Assembly (NCBI GenBank): GCA_016706255.1
Contig: JADJJZ010000003.1
Coordinates: 372,001-436,000 of the forward strand
Direction of reading: 5' to 3'
Length of the DNA: 64,000 nucleotides
DNA from: Bacteroidota bacterium
GTDB taxonomy: Bacteria > Bacteroidota > Bacteroidia > Chitinophagales > BACL12
Below the pieces are notes generated by a model. That model did no database searches. It was not told the origin of the DNA and was given only the letters and a program-made list of their open reading frames with translations. Below, one piece after another: positions 57,738 through 64,000 of the stretch; positions within the stretch are counted from its first letter, which is position 1; each line of letters opens with the position of its first letter. Position numbers and translations under genes: made by a program.

Positions 57738-59180
57738 TTGTTCATATTATCAAACTATATTGGAGGCAAGCTTCAACCGCCTGTAAGCGGTAATTATCTG
57801 GATAACTACAATCCGGCAACAGGCTCCGTATACGCACAAATTCCTGATTCAGACGAAAATGATGTTGAACTGGCTGTAACAGCAGCTAAAAACGCCTTTG
57901 CGGACTGGTCAACAACTGATGCAGTTACCAGAAGTCGCATTTTATATCGGATTGCTGAGCTTATTGGTGAACGATTTGATGCTTTAGCGGAAGCCGAGTC
58001 AATGGATTCAGGTAAACCATTAGCCTTGGCAAAACGTATGGATATTACCCGGGCACGTGACAATTTTGAATTTTTTGCTGCTTCGGTGCTCCATTTTTCA
58101 AGCGAAAGCCATAACCAGAAAGGAAAATTCATCAATTATACTACACGCTATCCAATAGGCGTTGTAGGTTGTATCTCTCCCTGGAACTTACCCTTATACT
58201 TATTCACCTGGAAAATAGCACCTGCTCTGGCCGCAGGCAATTGTGTTGTCGCCAAACCATCGGAAATCACACCGGTAACGGCTTTTATGTTATCTGAAAT
58301 TTGTATCGAAGCCGGTTTACCAACAGGCGTCCTAAATATTGTACACGGAACAGGGCCGAAAACAGGTGCGGCCATCGTGAAACACCCATTAATAAAGGGA
58401 ATATCGTTTACCGGAAGCACCAGAGCGGGCCGTGAAATTGCATCCGTGACGGCTCCGATGTTTAAAAAGGTCAGCCTGGAATTGGGCGGAAAAAACCCGG
58501 TAATTATTTTTGCCGATTGCGATTATGAGGAGATGCTGAATACTACGGTAAGAAGCTCTTTTACCAATCAGGGGCAAATTTGTTTGTGCGGAAGCAGGAT
58601 TTATATAGAAAGCAGCATATATGAGCGTTTCAAGGCAGATTTTGTTGAAAGGGCCAAAAAGCTCATTGTTGGCGACCCGAAAGCGGCTGAAACCAATGTT
58701 GGTGCTGTTGTTTCTGAGGTGCATTACAATAAAATATTGAGTTATATCGACTTAGCTAAAGAGGAAGGTGGTAAGGTATTATGTGGAGGGGAAGCTGTAA
58801 AATTTTCAGGTGACATGGAAAAGGGCTGGTTTGTTGCTCCTACTGTGATTGAGGGTTTAAATCAGCAGTGCAGGACGGTGCAGGAAGAAATTTTTGGGCC
58901 TGTAGTTACGCTACACGCTTTTAATAACGACGAGGAAGCCGTAAATTTGGCCAATCAATCCGATTACGGTCTGGCCGCTGTAATCTGGACGAATCATTTA
59001 ACTAGGGCACATCGCTTGTCTGAGCAGCTTGAAAGCGGTATTGTTTGGGTAAACTGTTGGTTAGAGCGCGATTTGCGCACACCATTCGGAGGCGTTAAAC
59101 AATCCGGCGTAGGTCGCGAGGGCGGGGTTGAGGCTTTACGGTTTTTTACCGAACCTAAAAATATTTGTATAAAAATTTAA
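57738..59180 (+). CDS. Aldehyde dehydrogenase (2-aminomuconic/hydroxymuconic semialdehyde type)
   Basis: 480 residues from a TTG. The NAD-binding and catalytic regions are present: VGCISPWNLPLYLFTWKIAP, KPSEITPV, GISFTGSTRAGREI, catalytic Glu in VSLELGGKNPVII, catalytic Cys in NQGQICLCGSRIYIESSIYE, and EEIFGPVVTLHAF. The sequence is closest, from memory, to 2-hydroxymuconic and 2-aminomuconic semialdehyde dehydrogenases (ALDH8 group), which oxidise ring-cleavage products including the tryptophan-kynurenine one. A RidA protein of the 2-aminomuconate deaminase kind lies 3.7 kb downstream. The next gene starts 11 bases after its stop. Confidence 0.87.
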   Translation: MFILSNYIGGKLQPPVSGNYLDNYNPATGSVYAQIPDSDENDVELAVTAAKNAFADWSTTDAVTRSRILYRIAELIGERFDALAEAESMDSGKPLALAKRMDITRARDNFEFFAASVLHFSSESHNQKGKFINYTTRYPIGVVGCISPWNLPLYLFTWKIAPALAAGNCVVAKPSEITPVTAFMLSEICIEAGLPTGVLNIVHGTGPKTGAAIVKHPLIKGISFTGSTRAGREIASVTAPMFKKVSLELGGKNPVIIFADCDYEEMLNTTVRSSFTNQGQICLCGSRIYIESSIYERFKADFVERAKKLIVGDPKAAETNVGAVVSEVHYNKILSYIDLAKEEGGKVLCGGEAVKFSGDMEKGWFVAPTVIEGLNQQCRTVQEEIFGPVVTLHAFNNDEEAVNLANQSDYGLAAVIWTNHLTRAHRLSEQLESGIVWVNCWLERDLRTPFGGVKQSGVGREGGVEALRFFTEPKNICIKI

Positions 59181-59191
59181 AACGGAGGAAA

Positions 59192-60307
59192 GTGGCTTAT
59201 TTTAAAAAAATCAGAAGAACCCCCACAACAGTTTTTACAGTCGGATTCGCGGCTGCGGCAATGTTCAGTGCATGTGGCACCTACACAGCTGCCGTACAAA
59301 ACGATAACACAAAATACACAGCGGTTGATACCGGAATTACACCATCTGAAGATCTTTTATTCATAGAAGATTTTTACGCTGAAGATGCTTCTAAAAAGGC
59401 AGAACCACGTTTAACAATTGATTACACTCCCGAAGCAAATCTTCGCGGCCAGTTAAAATCTGCCGACGAACAATTGCCGATCAGTGAACAGTTGGTTTTA
59501 CTTGGTGAAAATATTCGCCTTAGTGAGCAGGCTGAAAACGAAAATATCGGTGGTCTCGATTATGCTACTCCTGAAGAAGCAGAAGATTTTGAAGTGTATG
59601 ACGATTTGTTTTTAGCAAACGAATTAAATGCCGGTGCAATTTTTGACCCTTCTAAAATGACGGATAGCATTCAGGTGTTTTTAGTGAGTCCTTTTAGTAA
59701 CTGCTATACGTTCCCATTAGGTAACAGTAAAGTAAACTCCGATTTTGGCTGGAGAAAAAGTCGCTTCCATTCAGGTATCGATTTAGACCTTGAAGTTGGC
59801 GATGATGTATATGCTTCATTCGATGGCATTGTTAAAAAGGCAGATGTTGTTTCCGGATATGGAAATTTAATTGTGGTAAAACATTTTAACGGACTGGAAA
59901 CATATTATGCGCATTTATCAAAAATATTAGTTGCAGAAGGTGATACTGTTAGCTCAGGCGAAAAAATTGCATTAGGTGGAAATACCGGCCGAAGCACCGG
60001 TCCGCACTTACACTATGAATTACGTTACCGCGGAGCAGCAATTAATCCTAAATATATTGTTGATTTTAAAAATGCAGACTTAATTGCAGAAATGTTTTAT
60101 TTGAAAAAAGAACATTTTAAACCAACAACTTCTACAACAAATGCTGCAGCATCAACAACAGCAAAAAAATATTATACCGTAAAAAAAGGTGATACTTTAG
60201 GAAAAATTGCTTCTCGCAATCATACCACAGTAGCTAAAATTTGTAAACTCAATGGCATCTCAAGTAAAAAAGTACTGAAGCCGGGGCAACGATTGAGAAT
60301 AAAATAA
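59192..60307 (+). CDS. M23 metallopeptidase lipoprotein with LysM domain
   Basis: 371 residues from a GTG at 59192, preceded by GGAGG with short spacing; an in-frame TTG at 59165 lies inside the previous gene. A lipoprotein-like leader ends MFSACG. An acidic linker of about 130 residues follows. The peptidase M23 (LytM) domain has zinc ligands in FHSGIDLDLEVG and GPHLHYELRYRG, both intact, so it can be an active endopeptidase on cell-wall cross-links. The C-terminal 50 residues are a LysM domain (YYTVKKGDTLGKIASRN). Probably a cell division or wall-remodelling enzyme at the envelope. Confidence 0.88.
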   Translation: MAYFKKIRRTPTTVFTVGFAAAAMFSACGTYTAAVQNDNTKYTAVDTGITPSEDLLFIEDFYAEDASKKAEPRLTIDYTPEANLRGQLKSADEQLPISEQLVLLGENIRLSEQAENENIGGLDYATPEEAEDFEVYDDLFLANELNAGAIFDPSKMTDSIQVFLVSPFSNCYTFPLGNSKVNSDFGWRKSRFHSGIDLDLEVGDDVYASFDGIVKKADVVSGYGNLIVVKHFNGLETYYAHLSKILVAEGDTVSSGEKIALGGNTGRSTGPHLHYELRYRGAAINPKYIVDFKNADLIAEMFYLKKEHFKPTTSTTNAAASTTAKKYYTVKKGDTLGKIASRNHTTVAKICKLNGISSKKVLKPGQRLRIK

Positions 60308-60322
60308 AAATATTTAAATATT

Positions 60323-60353
60323 AAAAGCCCTCCAACTCGGAGGGCTTTTTTTT
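60323..60353 (+). terminator. Rho-independent terminator of the M23 gene
   Basis: AAAAGCCCTCC / GGAGGGCTTTT stem with the loop AACTC and a run of T residues, 15 bases after the stop. Its reverse reading could also stop the convergent vWA gene ending at 60380. Confidence 0.9.
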
Positions 60354-60379
60354 GATGTGTTATAAGGAGGAAACGTTAA

Positions 60380-61549
60380 TTAATGCTTTACCACAAATTT
60401 TTTGGTATCGATTGTTGAATTTTCTTCATTGTAAATCCGAAGCACATAAACTCCCGAAGCAAAAGTATTTGTCGCTATTTTCATGTCACTATTGCGGAAT
60501 TGTTTTGTCGTAATCAGCACACCGTTTATATCGAAAATTTCAATTCTGTATTTCCCGGTATTAGTTACAGCAACAGAAATGAAATCACTTGCCGGATTCG
60601 GATATAAATCGGTTATTATAGAAGTTTTACTGGTAACAATTTCTTTTGGTTTCCCGATACCATCAATATTTCCCTTTATTCCAATAACAACAGGATAAAA
60701 ATTCATATTCACACGCGCATCCTTTGCCATGGTTATAATTTGTTCCATGCTATAATTGCTGCGCGGAGGTAATAAACTCGGTGCATCGCCAATTAATAAT
60801 ACAATACGTTTTCTTCCGGTAATCCAATTCATTTCCTCAATGGTTTTAGCGATAGCATCATTTACACTTTCTTCATAATCGCCACCACCTGTTGTGGTTA
60901 TACCATTAATAATAAATGGCAATGTATCATAATTATTTGTAAGCGGATATTTCTCAAACCATAAACCGATATCTGCATTTTTATCACCATAAAAAACAAA
61001 TCCAACTCGGGTATTTTCATAGGTTTTAATTTGTGATACAATTTTTGAAATACTTGTTTTTATTTCTGCAATATCATCAGACATGCTTCCGGTTTTATCT
61101 ACTAGAAAAACTAAATCGGTTTCACCTGACATATAAGTTTTAATGATATCACTTATGGCATCAACTACAAATTTGGCGTTGTCAATCATATAAACTTCAC
61201 CACCTGAAGCATCTGCAATTCCTGAAAACATTTTAACCGTAATGTTATTATAAGCATCAGCAACACTATTTAATTGCGGAAGATCAGGATTTAATTTCAA
61301 TTGCCGCTGTATTTCTTCATCAATACTAAGGTCCACCTTTTTTGAAAGAGGCGTTTTTTCTTTGCGTTTTGCATTTAGTACAATGTCAGGTGCCGGAATA
61401 GAATCTGCTTTTTTTGTAATTGGAGCACTAATGGTGTCTTTAACTGAAATTTTGGTGGCAGAGGAAACAGAATAATCCGGTTCGGCATTATCGCAATTTG
61501 TAAGTAAAAACAACAAGCCGATAAGTGTGGTAAAATAAACTTTTTTCAT
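60380..61549 (-). CDS. von Willebrand factor A lipoprotein with T9SS sorting domain, copy 1
   Basis: 389 residues. Leader MKKVYFTTLIGLLFLLTNCD has a lipobox (LLTNC). A linker leads to a vWA domain (about residues 145-300) with a MIDAS motif DKTGSMSDD, GFVFYGDKNADIGLW, TGGGDYEESVNDAIAKTI and IVLLIGDAPSLLPP. The end (DLYPNPASDFISVAV, FASGVYVLRI) is a type A T9SS sorting domain. The partner or substrate is unknown; vWA domains bind proteins through a metal ion. It is paralogous to the next gene (same order and motifs), 47 bases away. Confidence 0.84.
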   Translation of the reverse strand: MKKVYFTTLIGLLFLLTNCDNAEPDYSVSSATKISVKDTISAPITKKADSIPAPDIVLNAKRKEKTPLSKKVDLSIDEEIQRQLKLNPDLPQLNSVADAYNNITVKMFSGIADASGGEVYMIDNAKFVVDAISDIIKTYMSGETDLVFLVDKTGSMSDDIAEIKTSISKIVSQIKTYENTRVGFVFYGDKNADIGLWFEKYPLTNNYDTLPFIINGITTTGGGDYEESVNDAIAKTIEEMNWITGRKRIVLLIGDAPSLLPPRSNYSMEQIITMAKDARVNMNFYPVVIGIKGNIDGIGKPKEIVTSKTSIITDLYPNPASDFISVAVTNTGKYRIEIFDINGVLITTKQFRNSDMKIATNTFASGVYVLRIYNEENSTIDTKKFVVKH

Positions 61550-61596
61550 AAGAACGGATATGGTTTAGGTGCTTAAAAAAATGGCATTGAATAATA

Positions 61597-62799
61597 TTAT
61601 TTATGTTGAACAATAAATTTTATTGTGTCTGCGGTTTTATTGGATTCGTTTATAATTCGAGCAATATAAACGCCCGGTGGTAAATCCCATGTATAAAAAG
61701 TAAAGTTGTCGCCTGTAAATGATTTAGACTGGAGCAAATTACCGTTTATATCAAAAAGTTGTGCAGTATAGTTGCCGGCTGACTGCGTGTGTAATAACAT
61801 TATATTATCTGCCGGATTTGGATAAATTGTTTTTATAATTGCACTTGATTTAGGTTCGATATCAGCTATGCCTACCTTGCTATTAATACCTTCCTTTAAT
61901 CCGATGACTATGGGATAAATATTCATCGTAACATTATATCTGGCAATACAATTTAAAACTTCTGTTGTAGTAAATTCACTAAGCGGGGGTTCCAGACTTG
62001 GTGCATCGCCAATCAATAAAACTAAACGCCTTGCAGTGAATGACCAATTCATATCATTTAAAGTATACATGATAGCATCATTAACACTTTCAGGTAAGTC
62101 ATAACCACCACCGTAGGTTCTTGTATTTTGAATTATAGAACGAATCTCATCAGTGTTTTCAGTTAGTGGATGTGCCTGAAGCCATTTTTTACCATCAGTA
62201 TTTTTATCAGCATAAAATACTAAACCAATTCGAATTGGCTTAAATTGTTCTAATACATTTATAATTTCAGTTAATCCATTTTTTACCGCTAACAAATCAT
62301 CATTCATACTTGTTGACCGATCCATTAGAATTACTAAATCGATTCCACTTTCTCCATAATTGGTAAATACATCAATAATAGCCGGCACCAAATATTCTGC
62401 ATTATCAATACAATAAAGTTCTCCCTCCGAAGCATCAGCAATGTTGTTAAATAGCTGAACCTCTGTTTCATCAATTAGTTTTTTTAATCCCTTAATTTTT
62501 GGTAATTCCGGATTTAAAAGCATTTGCCGTTCAATTTCGGCATCAGTTATAGTTGCTAATTTAGATATTAGGTTACTCGTTGCAGAGCCGATTGTTGTGT
62601 CAACCGTTTTTGCATGCCAGGTAATTTTTTCCGGTAAAACGGCTGTCTCCCCTAAACCAACCAATAAAGTAATCTCAGGTGAAACATAAACAGTGTCATA
62701 AAACGTTATAGTCGCTATATTTTCAGGCGGAGTAATTGTGGGGTCGCAACTACTAATAATAAAGCATAATAAAATAAAATGGGTACAGTTTGGTTTCAT
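61597..62799 (-). CDS. von Willebrand factor A lipoprotein with T9SS sorting domain, copy 2
   Basis: 400 residues. Leader MKPNCTHFILLCFIISSCDP has a lipobox (IISSC). Shared linker motif ERQMLLNPELPKIKGL with copy 1. The vWA domain has the MIDAS motif DRSTSMNDD, GLVFYADKNTDGKKW, TYGGGYDLPESVNDAIMYTL and LVLLIGDAPSLEPP. It ends in a type A T9SS sorting domain (TIYPNPADNIMLLH, LPPGVYIARI). First of the tandem pair, likely co-transcribed with copy 1. Confidence 0.84.
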   Translation of the reverse strand: MKPNCTHFILLCFIISSCDPTITPPENIATITFYDTVYVSPEITLLVGLGETAVLPEKITWHAKTVDTTIGSATSNLISKLATITDAEIERQMLLNPELPKIKGLKKLIDETEVQLFNNIADASEGELYCIDNAEYLVPAIIDVFTNYGESGIDLVILMDRSTSMNDDLLAVKNGLTEIINVLEQFKPIRIGLVFYADKNTDGKKWLQAHPLTENTDEIRSIIQNTRTYGGGYDLPESVNDAIMYTLNDMNWSFTARRLVLLIGDAPSLEPPLSEFTTTEVLNCIARYNVTMNIYPIVIGLKEGINSKVGIADIEPKSSAIIKTIYPNPADNIMLLHTQSAGNYTAQLFDINGNLLQSKSFTGDNFTFYTWDLPPGVYIARIINESNKTADTIKFIVQHK

Positions 62800-62908
62800 A
62801 AAAAGTTGGTTGGAGTGAAACGAACTGCCGCAGAGAAAATGAATAACGGTGGACCATTTAAAATTCGTATGTTAAATTGTAATTTTGTCAGTATTGAATC
62901 TTTAAATC

Positions 62909-63331
62909 ATGAGCAACAATATCATCCATACCAACAAAGCCCCTGAACCTGTAGGTTTATATCCGCATGCTCGAAAAGTGGGCAATTTGCTTTTTTTATC
63001 AGGCATTGGCCCTCGTGAAGCAGGAACAAACAAAATACCCGGTGTGGAAATCGATAAAAATGGTAATTTCAATACCTTCGATTTTGAAGCGCAATGCCGT
63101 TCGGTATTTAATAATGTGCGCACTGTTTTAGAGGCTTCCGGCGCCAAATGGGAAGATTTGGTGGATGTAACTGTTTTTCTAACCAATATGCAACGCGACT
63201 TTGCTACTTATAACCGCATTTATGCAGAGTATTTTAAAGATGCCCAGCCTTGCAGAACCACAGTTGGTATTACATCACTCCCTACACCTATTGCAATTGA
63301 ACTAAAGTGTATAGCCGCAATTTCGGAATAA
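62909..63331 (+). CDS. RidA-family protein, 2-aminomuconate deaminase-like
   Basis: 140 residues. The RidA fold signature is complete: EPVGLYPHARKVGNLLFLSG, FEAQCRSVFNNVRTVLEASG, DVTVFLTNMQRDFATYNRIY and the catalytic-type arginine in AQPCRTTVGITSLPTPIAIE. The YPHA opening and RTT ending resemble the 2-aminomuconate deaminases (AmnD) more than general enamine deaminases. It would hydrolyse an enamine, possibly 2-aminomuconate. A TAATTTTG box lies at 62880-62887. Confidence 0.82.
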   Translation: MSNNIIHTNKAPEPVGLYPHARKVGNLLFLSGIGPREAGTNKIPGVEIDKNGNFNTFDFEAQCRSVFNNVRTVLEASGAKWEDLVDVTVFLTNMQRDFATYNRIYAEYFKDAQPCRTTVGITSLPTPIAIELKCIAAISE

Positions 63332-63393
63332 ATCTGCTCCGTTAAATAAACTTTTATTCTTAGCATTTCCCTGCTTTTCGATGCCAAAAGCCT

Positions 63394-63401
63394 TACCTTT
63401 G
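63394..63401 (+). promoter_or_regulatory. Putative -7 element of uvrA
   Basis: TACCTTTG, a full TAnnTTTG match, 35 bases before the GTG start at 63437. A GGGGGAG stretch at 63425-63431 may act as ribosome-binding site. Confidence 0.5.
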
Positions 63402-63436
63402 CACGTTCGAATATTTTGGAATTCGGGGGAGAAAAA

Positions 63437-64000
63437 GTGAAAAAAACAAAATCTACTATAAAAGAAGCCGTGCAAAACCTGCCGGAAATCAGCGAGAAGG
63501 AAATGACCTACCTCGAGGTGCAGGGTGCGCGAGTGCATAATCTTAAAAATATTAATGTTTCTATTCCTAGAAACAGTCTGGTAGTTATTACCGGTGTTAG
63601 CGGCAGCGGAAAAAGTTCGCTTGCTTTCGATACCATTTATGCAGAAGGTCAGCGCCGGTATATGGAAAGTTTTTCTGCCTATGCGCGACAGTTTTTTGGT
63701 GCGATAGAAAGACCTGATGTAGATAATATTTCAGGTTTAAGTCCGGTTATTTCGATTGAACAAAAAACAACAAATAAAAACCCGCGCTCTACAGTTGGAA
63801 CAATAACTGAAATTTATGATTTTATGCGACTCTTGTTTGCAAGAGCTTCAGATGCATACAGTTATGCGACAGGTGAAAAAATGGTTCGCTTTACCGAAGA
63901 ACAAATTATTCAAAGTGTTATCGGTAAATTTAATGGTAAACGCATTGTGCTACTGGCCCCTGTTGTGCGTGGCAGAAAAGGGCATTACCGCGAATTGTTT
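63437..64000 (+). CDS. uvrA: Excinuclease ABC subunit UvrA, N-terminal part
   Basis: 188 codons from a GTG start to the window end; the gene is cut by the window edge. MTYLEVQGARVHNLKNINVS, Walker A GVSGSGKSSLAFDTIYAEGQ and RRYMESFSAYARQFFGAIER are the UvrA opening, and NISGLSPVISIEQKTTNKNP lies in the start of the signature region. A weak extension of about 22 residues (KKTKSTIKEAVQNLPEISEK) precedes the conserved part. UvrA recognises damage in nucleotide excision repair. Confidence 0.96.
   Translation, partial: MKKTKSTIKEAVQNLPEISEKEMTYLEVQGARVHNLKNINVSIPRNSLVVITGVSGSGKSSLAFDTIYAEGQRRYMESFSAYARQFFGAIERPDVDNISGLSPVISIEQKTTNKNPRSTVGTITEIYDFMRLLFARASDAYSYATGEKMVRFTEEQIIQSVIGKFNGKRIVLLAPVVRGRKGHYRELF

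Overview
The window comes from a member of the phylum Bacteroidota. The evidence is the type IX secretion (T9SS) translocon gene sprA, many proteins with C-terminal T9SS sorting domains, a type B 'gliding motility-associated' C-terminus, promoter elements of the TTTG / TAnnTTTG kind, weak Shine-Dalgarno signals, paired methylmalonyl-CoA mutase genes, a CrtI-CrtB-CrtYcd-CrtZ carotenoid set, and the gene order maeB, ruvA, sprA, gcvH, vanZ, tonB. A Sphingobacteriales/Chitinophagales-like environmental bacterium is my best guess. That placement is inference, and two apparent single-base frameshifts hint at a draft assembly.

Layout. 1-3.3 kb: end of the ribosomal protein operon (infA end, rpmJ, rpsM, rpsK, rpsD, rpoA, rplQ). 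3.3-7.2 kb: four paralogous T9SS cargo genes in a row; a fifth lies at 49.4 kb. 7.3-13.4 kb: a phosphodiesterase-TPR-sulfotransferase fusion, a 65-residue protein and a 1029-residue repeat adhesin. 13.4-18.0 kb: tRNA-Asn with a decayed fragment beside it, a PfkB-type kinase, a cytochrome b5-like protein, a GNAT acetyltransferase and an ABC exporter pair. 18.0-21.7 kb: carotenoid genes. 22-36 kb: TPR protein, TonB, VanZ, GcvH, SprA, RuvA and malic enzyme. 36.3-44.5 kb: a FISUMP protein, crotonase, methylmalonyl-CoA mutase and RecQ, separated by repeat-rich gaps. 44.5-50.6 kb: a channel-like membrane protein, a UvrD-type helicase, a sulfotransferase-aminotransferase pair and the fifth cargo paralog. 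50.7-64 kb: truA, a frameshifted T9SS gene, lysS, an SdiA-regulated-like protein, a secreted amine oxidase, an aldehyde dehydrogenase, an M23/LysM lipoprotein, two von Willebrand A lipoproteins, a RidA-family deaminase and the start of uvrA.

How the genes fit together. SprA forms the outer-membrane T9SS channel, and at least ten encoded proteins carry C-terminal domains that look like its cargo signals (five paralogs, the adhesin, the frameshifted protein, the amine oxidase, two vWA proteins). The carotenoid genes would take geranylgeranyl diphosphate to a hydroxylated cyclic carotenoid. Methylmalonyl-CoA mutase, crotonase and malic enzyme link acyl-CoA breakdown to the TCA cycle. The aldehyde dehydrogenase and the RidA protein resemble two consecutive enzymes of 2-aminomuconate metabolism.

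The most unusual material is in the gaps: an 8-bp-period repeat (ATYAGCWM) at five intergenic sites, several different palindromic repeat families, and a diverged tandem duplication at 37.1-37.5 kb. No CRISPR array, transposase, prophage or known defence system was seen.
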